Source of the DNA: Terrimonas ferruginea DSM 30193 | GTDB taxonomy: Bacteria > Bacteroidota > Bacteroidia > Chitinophagales > Chitinophagaceae | Direction: 5' to 3' | DNA length: 64,000 nt | Assembly: GCF_000425585.1 (NCBI RefSeq) | Contig: NZ_AUDS01000022.1 | Location: 1-64,000 of the forward strand | Shown: piece after piece, positions 16,630-25,622 of the stretch | Numbering within the stretch: the first letter of the stretch is position 1 | How the letters are laid out: every line of letters begins with the position of its first letter | Translations under genes and position numbers: made by a program | Notes under the pieces: generated by a model | The model's database searches: none | Seen by the model: only the letters and a program-made list of their open reading frames with translations | Told to the model about the DNA's origin: nothing

Positions 16630-17280
16630 TTACATCTGCACTTTTACGCCGAAAGCCAGATCCCCGGCATCTCCCAGCCCGGGAACGATATATCCTTTCG
16701 CAGTGAGTTCATCGTCAATATCTCCGCACCAGATGGTCACGCCCGGCTCTTCGCGTTTCACGTATTCGATACCCACGGTGCAGGCAATAGCCGCCACGAT
16801 ATGAATTTCGCGGGGATGTCCTTCTTCGCGGAGGAAATGAATGGTTTTGACCAGTGATGAACCGGTTGCCAGCATGGGATCGGATACGATCACCACCCGG
16901 TTTTCCAGTTCGGGACAGGAAATATAGTCGAGGCTGATCTCGAAACTGCCGTCTTTGTTGTGCTTGCGGTAAGCGGAAATGAAGGCGTTATCGGCTTTGT
17001 CGAAATAATTAAGCAGTCCCTGGTGCATCGGCAGGCCGGCACGCAGGATGGTGGCCAGCACAGGTTGTTGCTGCAGCACTTTGCTCACCGATGTGCCCAT
17101 CGGTGTCTGGATTTCTTTTTCTTCAAATGCCAGCACTTTGCTGATTTCATAGGCTGCTATCTCACCGATACGCTCCAGATTACGGCGAAAACGCATCCGG
17201 TCGCCCTGGATGTCGACATTCCGCAATTCGCTAACCCAATTACTGACAAGACTGTGTTGATCGCTTAAGTTGATTACCAT
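16630..17280 (-). CDS. upp: Uracil phosphoribosyltransferase
   Basis: Converts uracil and PRPP to UMP in pyrimidine salvage. The PRPP-binding loop is VIVSDPMLATGSSLV (about residues 129-143). The C-terminal uracil-binding region is GDIDDELTAKGYIVPGLGDAGDLAFG. The 216-aa length is normal. It is divergent from anmK and is preceded by a TAGTTTTG -7 box on the minus strand. Confidence 0.95.
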   Translation of the reverse strand: MVINLSDQHSLVSNWVSELRNVDIQGDRMRFRRNLERIGEIAAYEISKVLAFEEKEIQTPMGTSVSKVLQQQPVLATILRAGLPMHQGLLNYFDKADNAFISAYRKHNKDGSFEISLDYISCPELENRVVIVSDPMLATGSSLVKTIHFLREEGHPREIHIVAAIACTVGIEYVKREEPGVTIWCGDIDDELTAKGYIVPGLGDAGDLAFGVKVQM

Positions 17281-17327
17281 GATTCTGTATTCGGCGGGCC
17301 TACTCCCTGTTTATAACGCTTTCGTCT

Positions 17328-17345
17328 TACTTTTGGGCAAAACTA
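17328..17345. promoter_or_regulatory. Face-to-face -7 boxes for anmK and upp
   Basis: TACTTTTG (17328-17335) on the plus strand points to anmK. TAGTTTTG (17345-17338) on the minus strand points to upp. Both match TAnnTTTG exactly and are 2 nt apart. No clear TTG was found at the proper distance for either, so these are candidates only. Confidence 0.4.
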
Positions 17346-17406
17346 AAATCCTGGTCCCATGGGAGGAAATTTATTTTTTTCAGGACCTGCAATACTTGTT
17401 TGACTC

Positions 17407-18498
17407 ATGATTTACAGAGCTATAGGATTGATGAGCGGAAGCTCACTGGACGGACTTGATATCGTTTTTGCGGAAATCCACGAAAACGGCGGACGCTGGA
17501 GCTACTCGATCGTTGCGGCCGATTGTTATCCCTATTCAGCCGAATGGGCAGGTCGTTTGCAATCCGCCACCTCCCTCAATGCACTGGATTACCAGTTGCT
17601 GCACGCCGAATACGGTGCTTATCTCGGAGCGGAAGTCAACAGGTTTATCGGGGAAAAGGGATTGGATTACAAAGTAGCGCTCATCTCATCGCACGGACAC
17701 ACTACTTTTCACGTACCTGTCAAACGCATGACGGCCCAGCTCGGCGACGGCGCCGCCATCGCCGCGGCAACCAAACTGCCCGTTGTGAGTGATCTGCGGG
17801 CTATGGACGTGGCGCTTGGCGGACAAGGCGCGCCCATCGTGCCGATAGGTGAACAATTACTCCTCAGCGGGTATAATTATTTTCTCAACCTTGGCGGCAT
17901 TGCCAATATTTCCCGTCATACCGAAGGACATTATGCCGCTTTTGATGTGTGTGCGGCCAACCGCGTATTGAATATGCTGGCGCAGACAGCGGGTCATACT
18001 TATGATGCCGGTGGCCAACTTGCCGCATCCGGAGCGATAAATAAAAAATTGCTGGAAGAACTGGACGAACTTTCTTACTACCGGGAGTCCGCTCCCAAAT
18101 CCCTGGCGAATGATTTTGGTACGGATACCGTATACCCGATCATACAGGCAGCCGGACTTTCCGTTAATGATGCATTGCGTACTTACACCGAACATATAGC
18201 ACGCCAGATAGCGGCGGCGCTGCTTACAACAGGACCCGTAAATGAAAATGCGAAACTGCTGGTAACCGGCGGCGGTGCTCTCAATACATTCCTGATCGAA
18301 CGTCTTCGTGTTAGTCTGGATGCCATCGGCATAGCAGTAGAAGTGCCTGCTGACGAGCTCGTCAATTACAAAGAAGCATTGATCATGGCGCTTATCGGGG
18401 TATTGCGCTGGCGCGAAGAGAACAACGTGCTGTCATCCGTAACCGGCGCCTCGCGGAACAGTGTAGGCGGTGCGATGTGGATGGGACAGGAGGATTGA
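17407..18498 (+). CDS. anmK: Anhydro-N-acetylmuramic acid kinase
   Basis: Phosphorylates and opens 1,6-anhydro-N-acetylmuramic acid during recycling of cell-wall fragments. The hallmark N-terminus IGLMSGSSLDGLDIVFAEI is at residues 6-24. The ATPase/hexokinase-like core shows SHGHTTFH, LGDGAAIAA, DLRAMDVALGGQGAPIVPIG and LNLGGIANIS, and near the C-terminus LLVTGGGALNTFL. The 363-aa length is normal. It is monocistronic between the upp divergent region and a repeat-filled spacer. Confidence 0.96.
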   Translation: MIYRAIGLMSGSSLDGLDIVFAEIHENGGRWSYSIVAADCYPYSAEWAGRLQSATSLNALDYQLLHAEYGAYLGAEVNRFIGEKGLDYKVALISSHGHTTFHVPVKRMTAQLGDGAAIAAATKLPVVSDLRAMDVALGGQGAPIVPIGEQLLLSGYNYFLNLGGIANISRHTEGHYAAFDVCAANRVLNMLAQTAGHTYDAGGQLAASGAINKKLLEELDELSYYRESAPKSLANDFGTDTVYPIIQAAGLSVNDALRTYTEHIARQIAAALLTTGPVNENAKLLVTGGGALNTFLIERLRVSLDAIGIAVEVPADELVNYKEALIMALIGVLRWREENNVLSSVTGASRNSVGGAMWMGQED

Positions 18499-18648
18499 AA
18501 ATTAAAAATGTGGAGATGTGCCCTTCCTTCGGAAGGGACCATGTGGAAATGAGCAAGTCAGAAATTAAAGAATGCTGATAATTCATTTTCACATTTCCAC
18601 ACCCACGAGGCCGCAGGCCTCGTGCACATTTTCACATTCCGCAGGAGC
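18498..18648. repeat. Inverted ATGTGGAAATG arrays with two perfect GC hairpins
   Basis: Spacer between convergent anmK and the LytTR gene. AAAATGTGGAGATGTG and ATGTGGAAATGAG words on the left pair with CATTTTCACATTTCCACA and CACATTTTCACATTCC on the right. Nested inside are CCCTTCC-TTC-GGAAGGG (18521-18537) and a 9-bp perfect stem CACGAGGCC-GCA-GGCCTCGTG (18604-18624). It may serve both genes as a terminator. Confidence 0.85.
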
Positions 18649-19389
18649 TTACAACCCCAATACACTCTTCAACTTCCCGTAGCCGCCACGGCTCACCGGC
18701 ACGCGTGCACCTGAGCGGAGAAGGGCTACGTGATTGTCTTTTTCGTACGGATCGATGCGGGTAATCTGCTGCACATTCACGATATAAGAACGGTGACACC
18801 TTGCAAACTGCTGCTTGTCCAGCACCTGTTCAAAATACCCCATCGTTTTATTCTTGAGGAAATAACCCTCCGGCGTGTGCACTTTCACATAATCATCCGC
18901 CGCTTCGAGGTACCAGATATCGTGCACGGGAATGATCTTAATCTTGTTGCCATTCTTTACTACTATACGTTGATTTTGGGAAGGAGAGAGGGCGGCCGTT
19001 TCCAGCAAACCCTGATCCACAACCGCGGGCGCTGATTTTTTCTGCTCGGCCCATTTGCCCACTGCTTTATCAAAACGGTCTTTGTTGAACGGCTTCAACA
19101 GGTAATCTACCGCATGCGCTTCAAATGCGCGGATAGCATATTCATCAAATGCCGTGGTGAAAATAACAGCAGGTGGTTCTTCGATCAGTTCCAGCATTTC
19201 AAAACCATTGATCTTCGGCATCTGTATATCGAGAAAAATCAGATCGGGCTGGTACTGCTGTATAGCTTTTACTCCTTCAAAACCATCGCCGCACTCGGCT
19301 ACCAGCTCGAGGTCGGCATGACCCGCGAGGTATTCTTTCACCACACTGCGTGCGAGATATTCGTCGTCGATGATGATTACTTTATACAT
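18649..19389 (-). CDS. LytTR-family response regulator
   Basis: 246-aa transcription factor. The receiver domain covers residues 1-120, with phosphoacceptor D54 in IFLDIQMP and acidic residues D8/D9. The LytTR DNA-binding domain lies at about 140-244 (GNKIKIIPVHDIWYLEAADD, FARCHRSYIVNVQQI, VPVSRGGYGKLK). Its start overlaps the stop of the upstream sensor kinase by 13 nt, so the two form a cognate pair. Targets are unknown. The neighbouring LiaF-like gene suggests envelope stress. Confidence 0.93.
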   Translation of the reverse strand: MYKVIIIDDEYLARSVVKEYLAGHADLELVAECGDGFEGVKAIQQYQPDLIFLDIQMPKINGFEMLELIEEPPAVIFTTAFDEYAIRAFEAHAVDYLLKPFNKDRFDKAVGKWAEQKKSAPAVVDQGLLETAALSPSQNQRIVVKNGNKIKIIPVHDIWYLEAADDYVKVHTPEGYFLKNKTMGYFEQVLDKQQFARCHRSYIVNVQQITRIDPYEKDNHVALLRSGARVPVSRGGYGKLKSVLGL

Positions 19390-20474
19390 AGTTTATTTGA
19401 TGGGAGAGGTGCGGTAATTTTTTTATCAGTCGGGTCTCCCGGTTGCGGGATGCGGATAATGGTGGTGAAAATATTTTCTTCACCGCTTGTTTGTAAAAGA
19501 TCATTGCGGCCAAACAACAGGTACAATCGCCGTTGGACGGAGGAAAGACCAAATCCTGTCCCCTGTTTGGGTGAGGAAGTTTCCGGATCGTAGGGATTCT
19601 GTACCTGTATGATCAAATGTTCGTCTTCGCGTGCGGCATGCAACGTGATTACGGTGTCGCCGATGGTATCATATAAGCCAAACTTGATCGCATTTTCCAT
19701 AACGGGCTGCAGCAACAATGCCGGCAATACAAGCGTACCTGTTCCTTCTTCGCAGGTAACTTCGGTACTCAGGCGGTTGCCGAAACGCACTTTTTCAATA
19801 TCCAGGTAAAGCTCCAGGTATTGCAGTTCTTCCTGCAGGCTCACCCACTGTGTTTCATCTTTCTTCAGTGTGCCTCTGAGAAAATCGGAAAGTTGCTGTA
19901 CCATTTTCCTTGCTTCATCCGGCCGCAGGCCGATCAGGGCATTGATCGAATTGAGGCTATTGAATAAAAAATGCGGTTGTAGTTGCTGGCGCAGTTTAAA
20001 TAGTTCTGCGTCTTTGGCCAGTTTCTCGGCATCGGCTTTACGTTCTTCATTGAGCTGCAGGTCCTGGAAGTTGTGCCAGACGATACAGGTCAATGAAATA
20101 AACCCAAGGATCAGCATGCCGAAAGCCGCACGTATCACCAGGGAGCGCTGCAGGAAGGAAAAATATTCTTCTTCCGATCCCAGTGTCCACCAGAGTATGG
20201 AACGGTCCAGCAGCAGCCAGAATATTCCTAATACCAGGCACAGCACTACCACGTTCATGTATTGTCCCGACGAAGGGGAATAAAAACGAAGAGTGTTGAT
20301 CACCATCAGGCATACCCCCAGCAGCAGCAGGTTGCTGATGAGGCTGTCGGCAACGGCCACCTGCAGCGACAGGCCAAACCAATTCAGCAGCAGTGCATGA
20401 CCGGTGATTAATACCAGCCAGGCCACACTGAAGATGATCAGGAATCGTCGTGCAGATAGTGGGTTCATTGCCAT
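19377..20474 (-). CDS. LytS-type sensor histidine kinase
   Basis: 365-aa kinase. Four hydrophobic segments lie in residues 10-135, followed by a short coiled coil. The HisKA_5-type phosphoacceptor is H168 in LQPHFLFNSLNSINALIG. The C-terminal ATPase domain has N-box VMENAIKFGL and G-box GTGFGLSSVQRRL. No extracytoplasmic sensor domain is present, so it probably senses within the membrane. It is 5 nt downstream of the DUF4288 gene and overlaps the LytTR regulator. Confidence 0.92.
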   Translation of the reverse strand: MAMNPLSARRFLIIFSVAWLVLITGHALLLNWFGLSLQVAVADSLISNLLLLGVCLMVINTLRFYSPSSGQYMNVVVLCLVLGIFWLLLDRSILWWTLGSEEEYFSFLQRSLVIRAAFGMLILGFISLTCIVWHNFQDLQLNEERKADAEKLAKDAELFKLRQQLQPHFLFNSLNSINALIGLRPDEARKMVQQLSDFLRGTLKKDETQWVSLQEELQYLELYLDIEKVRFGNRLSTEVTCEEGTGTLVLPALLLQPVMENAIKFGLYDTIGDTVITLHAAREDEHLIIQVQNPYDPETSSPKQGTGFGLSSVQRRLYLLFGRNDLLQTSGEENIFTTIIRIPQPGDPTDKKITAPLPSNKLCIK

Positions 20475-20479
20475 ATTGA

Positions 20480-20830
20480 TCAGTGCCAGCTTGGTAAGGG
20501 TGATGGAGAAATGTTGGAAGCTTTTCCGTTGATGATGGAAATGTAAGCATCTGCATTTTCTTTTTCTTCGATCCGGGAATAGATCTCCATACCGTCTGAC
20601 AGTTGCTGTAATTCGTGTAGCTCACTTACGTTGATGAATTGCCATTGTACCAGTTGCAGCCGTTGATTGTAGAAAGCATCTTCGTCTTTTTTGCCCATTG
20701 CCAATGCTTTGCTCAAAGCCTGTTCTTTGTTTTCGGCAGCCACCAGGCGCAGTTGCTCATCAAATTGAGGCGTGTGTTCTCCGTTGCCACAGATGATCCG
20801 GAATACCATTTTAGCCATGTACCAGTTCAT
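20480..20830 (-). CDS. DUF4288-like small protein
   Basis: 116-aa soluble protein without signal or membrane segment. The pattern (AKMVFRIICG, FDEQLRLVAAENKEQALSKALAMGKKDE, QWQFINVSELHEL) resembles the DUF4288 domain, for which no biochemical role is established. It lies immediately upstream of the LytS-type kinase and 66 nt downstream of the LiaF-like gene, consistent with one four-gene operon. Confidence 0.7.
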   Translation of the reverse strand: MNWYMAKMVFRIICGNGEHTPQFDEQLRLVAAENKEQALSKALAMGKKDEDAFYNQRLQLVQWQFINVSELHELQQLSDGMEIYSRIEEKENADAYISIINGKASNISPSPLPSWH

Positions 20831-20896
20831 GGGATGATTTGTTAGGTTGAATAATGTGCATGCCTTGCTAAAGGTGGCGCAGGCAATGGTCCGTTA

Positions 20897-21694
20897 TCAG
20901 TAGCTTTTGATTTCTATGCCGCCAAAGATCACCGTACCGGTAAGCACCAGGGTCTTGCCGTCGTTTTCGGTGAAGTTGGTGAACTTCCGTTTGTCGCTGA
21001 TGCCGCCGAAAATGGTGACGGCCTCCGAGCGGATTATCCAGTGCGAGGGCACTACCAGTGTGGCGCCGCCAAAAAGGGCGGTTACTTCCAGTTTTACTTT
21101 ACCATTGATATCGGCCTGTGTCAGGTCGAGTTCGGAACCTCCGAATATATTCACGATATCACCCCCGCGGAAGTTTTTGGAGAGGATCACTTTTTTATCG
21201 CTGCCGAAAATGGAAGTGCTGTCGACAAAGTCGTCCCCGTCCGTGCTGGTGCTACCTGGACCAGGCCCGGGCGCATCGGGACTCTCCGGCGTTAGTGCTG
21301 TTTTTTTTTCATCGAAAAAATGTGACCGGCGGCGGCGGGGCCGGAACACAAAAAAGATACCCGCGATGATCAGGATGAGTGGCCACATGTGACGGCGGAG
21401 ATCGCCATTCATGAAAAATTCATTGAGCAGGAAAATACTGCCGATGATGATCAGCACCAGCCAACCCCCACCCTGGAAATTCTTCCGGAAGCCAACAAAC
21501 AGCCCCAGCGCGATCAGAAACATCTGCCAGCTGAATATCCAGCCGGGAATGGGTACACCAAAACTTTTGATCAGGGCCACACAGCCGACAGCCAGCAGGA
21601 ACATACCGGTCCATATATGACCGTTCGGGTTACGCTCCTCATGTTCGCGGCGCCATTCTCTTCTTTCTTCCCTGAAATCTCTGAAAACACTCAT
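20897..21694 (-). CDS. LiaF-like cell-envelope response protein
   Basis: 265 aa. The N-terminal half has four hydrophobic segments (about 27-43, 51-66, 76-93, 99-117) of the LiaI/LiaF-type membrane domain. A linker rich in Pro, Gly, Asp and Ser follows, then a C-terminal beta-strand-rich LiaF-like domain (about 165-265) with the repeating pattern IFGGSELDLTQADI, ALFGGATLVVP, TIFGGISDKR and VIFGGIEIKSY. In Firmicutes LiaF inhibits the LiaS/LiaR envelope-stress system. Here it precedes a LytS/LytTR pair instead. A modulatory role toward that pair is an inference from gene order. Confidence 0.8.
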   Translation of the reverse strand: MSVFRDFREERREWRREHEERNPNGHIWTGMFLLAVGCVALIKSFGVPIPGWIFSWQMFLIALGLFVGFRKNFQGGGWLVLIIIGSIFLLNEFFMNGDLRRHMWPLILIIAGIFFVFRPRRRRSHFFDEKKTALTPESPDAPGPGPGSTSTDGDDFVDSTSIFGSDKKVILSKNFRGGDIVNIFGGSELDLTQADINGKVKLEVTALFGGATLVVPSHWIIRSEAVTIFGGISDKRKFTNFTENDGKTLVLTGTVIFGGIEIKSY

Positions 21695-21802
21695 TGTTGT
21701 AAATTTTAATCAAAAATAGTAGCTGTCGTAGCGCGAAGCAAGCCCGGGCAGGTAATGAAACGTCCATTACCGGTAAACGGCGGAAAAAAGACGGTGAACA
21801 GC

Positions 21803-21908
21803 TAATTTGAAAATTTGAGGATTTGAAAATTAGGCAATGGTTTGGCCGAACACATAATTCTTTCCCGAATCATTCTCAAATCTTCAAATTTTCAAATCAT
21901 CAAATTAC
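21803..21908. repeat. Inverted TTTGAAAATTTG arrays
   Basis: The left arm AATTTGAAAATTTGAGG and a second unit are followed by a unique middle containing CCGAACACATAATTC. The right arm is TCTTCAAATTTTCAAATC and ATCAAATTA. The arms are complementary over about 30 nt with small interruptions. The TAA stop of the downstream lipoprotein gene (21905-21907, minus strand) belongs to the right arm. Confidence 0.8.
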
Positions 21909-22534
21909 ACTGTCCATTCATCATGCACCACCGCCACCAGCCTCAGCCGGCCGTTGTAAGGTTCCATCACAATCCTGAGGCAGGACCAGTCCATGCCTTC
22001 GTATTTCTTATCGAAACCCGGGTAAAAGTATTCCACGTTCATAGCCGACGGGTATACTTCTTTGAGATTGTTGAGCGAACTGCCATGCGTTAAGAAGTTA
22101 TTATAGCTCCGCTTCGGGGCGCGGAGGTAATTGGCATTAATAACAAACCGCCTGAAATAACGCTCGATGGTGAATTTTATCGGATCGCCGGAACCATCAA
22201 AATCGCCCCAATTGTGGACATCGGTCATTTTGGCTTTTTGCAAATCCTGTGTGGTAAAGTGAGCGGTAGCGCTTGTATCGACAAAGCCGTAAGGAGAAAA
22301 GCGGACGCCTTTTTCCGGGTGAACGAAAGATGCCAGTGTTACAAGATCCCGGTTATTAAGCGCCTTCACTACACTGTCTGCAAAAATGTAAGCCAGCATA
22401 GAGTCGGATGCTTCCTTTGCTGGTTGAGCCACTGGCCCGGGTGCGACTTCAGTAACGGGCTGGTTTTTGTCTTCTTTCTTCTCGTTATTACAGGCAAGGA
22501 CGAATAAAACGGTTATTAAAAAGAGGTATTTCAT
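21905..22534 (-). CDS. Predicted lipoprotein, function unknown
   Basis: 209 aa from the ATG at 22534 (MKYLFLITVLFVLAC); the longer frame starts in repeat DNA. The lipobox VLAC places the lipidated cysteine at residue 15. After a charged linker (NNEKKEDKNQ) the mature domain has the stretch ALNNRDLVTLASFVHPEKGVRFSPYG and ends VAVVHDEWTV. The fold is not recognised beyond a resemblance to small single-domain periplasmic proteins. It is divergent from the Tag glycosylase gene. Confidence 0.75.
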   Translation of the reverse strand: MKYLFLITVLFVLACNNEKKEDKNQPVTEVAPGPVAQPAKEASDSMLAYIFADSVVKALNNRDLVTLASFVHPEKGVRFSPYGFVDTSATAHFTTQDLQKAKMTDVHNWGDFDGSGDPIKFTIERYFRRFVINANYLRAPKRSYNNFLTHGSSLNNLKEVYPSAMNVEYFYPGFDKKYEGMDWSCLRIVMEPYNGRLRLVAVVHDEWTV

Positions 22535-22587
22535 ACGCTGATTGATAAGTGGTAATTTGGCGAGGCAAATCGAAGTTGACGAAAATT

Positions 22588-22619
22588 CTATTCTCAAATT
22601 TTCAAATTTTCAAATCAGT
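22588..22619. repeat. TTTTCAAATT array before tag
   Basis: Short array TTCTCAAATTTTCAAATT followed by TTCAAATCAGT, ending directly at the ATG of the Tag glycosylase gene. It belongs to the same word class as 21803-21908. Confidence 0.75.
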
Positions 22620-23201
22620 ATGTCCTACTGCTCCTATATTCCTGCCATGACCGGTGAAAAGAAAGCACTGCATGGCAACTACCACGACAACTACTACGGG
22701 TTTCCCATACATGACGACAATGAACTATTTGGGCGGCTGATTATGGAGATCAACCAGGCCGGGCTCAGTTGGGAAACGATACTGAAAAAGGAAGCGACGT
22801 TCCGGAAGGCCTATCATCAATTCAATATTAAAAAAGTGGCCGCGTATACGGAAAAAGACCGCGAACGTTTGATGGCCGATGCCGGAATCATCCGGAACCG
22901 GCTTAAAATAAATGCAGCCATCGAAAATGCAAAGTCCATTCTGCAATTACAAAAGGAATACGGGTCTTTTGAAAAATGGCTCGACCACCATCATCCCAAA
23001 ACAAAAGAAGAATGGGTGAAGCTTTTTAAAAAGACGTTTCGCTTCACCGGCGGCGAAATCGTGAATGAATTTCTGATGAGCACCGGTTATCTTCCGGGAG
23101 CACACGTGGAGAGTTGCCCGGTGTATAAGAAGGTGCTGAAGGCCCGGCCTGCGTGGAATTCAAAAGTCAAAAGTCAAAATTCAAAAGCGGGCAATAAGTG
23201 A
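22620..23201 (+). CDS. tag: DNA-3-methyladenine glycosylase I (Tag type)
   Basis: 193 aa from the ATG at 22620. It removes 3-methyladenine from alkylated DNA. The Tag zinc ligands are present: Cys4 in MSYCSYI, His in NYHDNYYGFP, and the C-terminal His and Cys in GAHVESCPVY. The catalytic pocket block MEINQAGLSWETILKKE keeps the Glu and Trp of the E. coli enzyme. The C-terminal 14 residues (KVKSQNSKAGNK) are read from a GTCAAAA word array and are not part of the family fold, suggesting that a repeat insertion extended the gene. Confidence 0.93.
   Translation: MSYCSYIPAMTGEKKALHGNYHDNYYGFPIHDDNELFGRLIMEINQAGLSWETILKKEATFRKAYHQFNIKKVAAYTEKDRERLMADAGIIRNRLKINAAIENAKSILQLQKEYGSFEKWLDHHHPKTKEEWVKLFKKTFRFTGGEIVNEFLMSTGYLPGAHVESCPVYKKVLKARPAWNSKVKSQNSKAGNK
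23157..23192. repeat. GTCAAAA array read as the Tag C-terminus
   Basis: TTCAAAAGTCAAAAGTC, then AAAATTCAAAAGC, heptad words of the TCAAAAG type. The array is in frame with tag and supplies its last codons. The inverted form TTTTGAATTTTGAC occurs at 46590-46618. Confidence 0.8.
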
Positions 23202-23303
23202 ATGCACTCCGGAACGGCATGAATACCTATTACCTGTAAGGTTGTTCACCGTACACCTTAAATCTTAAGCCTTCAGCTTTACTTACTACTTAAACCTGCT
23301 CCC

Positions 23304-24959
23304 TTACGCCTTGTCCACAAACGCAAACCCGTCTCCATCAAACAAGCCAAGATCACTGAGCTTGAGATGCGGGATCACCAGCAGCGCCATAAAAGATAAG
23401 GTCATAAAGGGCGAACCGAGGGTGCTGCCCAGGTCTTTCGAGGCTTTGTCGATCAGCGAATAGGCCTCGGCAACGCGGTAACCATCTTCCGCGCTCATCA
23501 ATCCGCCTACGGGCAGGGCAACGATCTGGCTTTCGCCGGTTGACGGATCGTGCAGGCTCACACCACCTTTGCGTTCGATGACGAGATTGACCGCTTTGCA
23601 AATGCTTTCGTCGTCAACGCCTACTGCTACGATATTGTGGCTGTCATGTGCTACTGAGGAGGCAATGGCGCCGCGCTTCAAACCGATATTACGGATAAAT
23701 GCTGTGGCAACAGGCGCCTGTTTGTAGCGGTTGACCACCACGATTTTCAGGATGTCATTATCAGGCTGACTCACCAGTTCGCCATTCTGCACACGTCCTT
23801 CCAAGAGTAATTTATTGGTGATGAGTTGTCCGTCGAGCGCTTCGATCACATGAATGTCTTTCGTGTCTGCCGGAGCCGCTGTGCGGAAATCTTCGGGTTT
23901 CCTGGGAGCGCAGTCAAATTGATTAACGAGTTCTTCGGGTTGCGCAGGAAGCGCGATATGCGTTTTGCCTTCACTGGCTACGAGTTGCCCATCGATATAA
24001 GTAGCGGTGATGTTAAAGTTTACAAGATCTTCCGCGATGATGAAGTCGGCAGGATCGCCTTCTTTCAGCAGACCGACGTTCATTTTATAATGCAGCACGG
24101 GATTGATACAGGCGGCCTGCAATACGTTGAACACATCGATGCCACGTGCAACGGCACGCGCGCACAATTGGTTGATATGCCCGAGTACAAGGCTGTCGGG
24201 ATGTTTGTCGTCGCTGCAGAACATGATATGATCAGCGTGATCGTTGAGCAGTCCGGCCAGCGCGTCGAAGTTGCGGGCGGCGCTTCCTTCGCGGATCAGG
24301 ATCTTCATGCCGTGTTGCAACTTGTCCAGGGCTTCTTCTTCGGTAAAACATTCGTGATCGGTGCTGATACCAGCTGCGATATAACGGCGCGCATCTTCTC
24401 CGCGCAAACCAGGTGCATGTCCGTCAACAGGTTTGCCGAGGCGTTGAGCGGCTGCGATCTTTTCCATTACTTCCGGATTCTGGTGCAAGACACCGGGGAA
24501 GTTCATCATTTCACTGAGATAGCGGATTTCAGAACGTTCCAGCAAACGCGTGACGTCTGCTGCGTCGAGTGTAGCTCCTGCCGTTTCAAAAACCGTAGCA
24601 GGCACACAACTCGGTGCGCCGAAATTGAATTTGAAGGGAACAGTGTTGCCATTGTCGATCATGAATTCCACGCCGGCCATTCCGCATACATTGGCAATCT
24701 CATGCGGATCACTAATGGTGGCAACGGTACCATGCACTACGGCCAGCCGCGCAAACTGCGACGGGATCAACATGGAACTTTCAATATGTACGTGGCTGTC
24801 GATAAATCCGGGTAACAGATAACCTTTTACGGCTGTATTATCAGGCAACGGTTGAATGCTGCTGATCTGTGTACCGGTCACCGTTACTTCGGCCGGATAA
24901 ATGCGGCGGTTGGGAATATCGACGAGATTCGCTTTGACAGAGAAAGATGACATAAGCAT
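23304..24959 (-). CDS. ade: Adenine deaminase (amidohydrolase type)
   Basis: Deaminates adenine to hypoxanthine in purine salvage. The amidohydrolase metal motif [14 protein letters not shown] is at about residues 52-65. [20 protein letters not shown] and [18 protein letters not shown] carry further metal ligands, and the C-terminal half has [22 protein letters not shown], typical of Ade. The 551-aa length is normal; a start two codons later (24953) is equally possible. The stop TAA lies within an AAGGCGTAAGG word, part of the adjacent spacer array. Confidence 0.95.
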   Translation of the reverse strand: MLMSSFSVKANLVDIPNRRIYPAEVTVTGTQISSIQPLPDNTAVKGYLLPGFIDSHVHIESSMLIPSQFARLAVVHGTVATISDPHEIANVCGMAGVEFMIDNGNTVPFKFNFGAPSCVPATVFETAGATLDAADVTRLLERSEIRYLSEMMNFPGVLHQNPEVMEKIAAAQRLGKPVDGHAPGLRGEDARRYIAAGISTDHECFTEEEALDKLQHGMKILIREGSAARNFDALAGLLNDHADHIMFCSDDKHPDSLVLGHINQLCARAVARGIDVFNVLQAACINPVLHYKMNVGLLKEGDPADFIIAEDLVNFNITATYIDGQLVASEGKTHIALPAQPEELVNQFDCAPRKPEDFRTAAPADTKDIHVIEALDGQLITNKLLLEGRVQNGELVSQPDNDILKIVVVNRYKQAPVATAFIRNIGLKRGAIASSVAHDSHNIVAVGVDDESICKAVNLVIERKGGVSLHDPSTGESQIVALPVGGLMSAEDGYRVAEAYSLIDKASKDLGSTLGSPFMTLSFMALLVIPHLKLSDLGLFDGDGFAFVDKA

Positions 24960-24980
24960 GGAAATTGAACGGCAAATGTA

Positions 24981-25622
24981 CTAGAGTTGAACGAGACCGC
25001 GCCTCACGGCTTCAAGCGCCATGCCCGTGCGGCTTTGTACACTCAATTTGCCGAAAAGCGATTCGCGGTAGCCATCGATGGTGCGTTCGGCCAGCGACAT
25101 CTGCGCCGCAATTTGTTTATAGGTAAGGTCGGAGCAGGCAAGTTGCAAAAATTCTTTTTCCCGTGGTGTAAAACCGGGCTGTTCATTTTCCAGCAAACCA
25201 TGTAATAAACGCCGGTAATTGACATTGGCCACATCGGCGTTGTAATAACCGGTCTGATGGATTTCTGTCAAAGCTCTTTCGAGTTCATCGGGATGAAGGT
25301 CTTTGAGCAGATAGGCGCAGGCACCGGCCCGCAGCATAGTGATTACAGAGGCGTCATCGCTTTTCATGGAAAGGGCAACAATGCGGGCAAGCGGGTACCG
25401 CTGGCTGATAAATACCGCGGTGGCAGCACCATCCAGATTAGGCATATCCACATCGAGTAAAACAATCGCCGGAGGTTCTGCGGCTGATTCGAGACGCTGC
25501 AATAGCTGTGCGCCATCTACAGCTTCCGCTACTACATAGAACTGTGGCAGGTGATCGATCAGCATGGAAACTGATTTAAGAAAAAGCTGATGATCGTCAG
25601 CGATGGCGATGGGAATTTTCAT
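24981..25622 (-). CDS. NarL/FixJ-family response regulator
   Basis: 213 aa. The receiver domain has the acidic pair D9/D10 and phosphoacceptor D57 in IVLLDVDMP. The LuxR-type helix-turn-helix lies at about 148-207 (FTPREKEFLQLACSDLTYKQ, then IAAQMSLAERTIDGYRESLF). The start overlaps the upstream kinase stop by 26 nt, so the two are a translationally coupled pair. The regulon is unknown. Confidence 0.93.
   Translation of the reverse strand: MKIPIAIADDHQLFLKSVSMLIDHLPQFYVVAEAVDGAQLLQRLESAAEPPAIVLLDVDMPNLDGAATAVFISQRYPLARIVALSMKSDDASVITMLRAGACAYLLKDLHPDELERALTEIHQTGYYNADVANVNYRRLLHGLLENEQPGFTPREKEFLQLACSDLTYKQIAAQMSLAERTIDGYRESLFGKLSVQSRTGMALEAVRRGLVQL

Noticed and set aside
23826-24815. Plus-strand reading frame opposite ade
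   Set aside because: Shadow frame; adenine deaminase motifs are complete on the minus strand.
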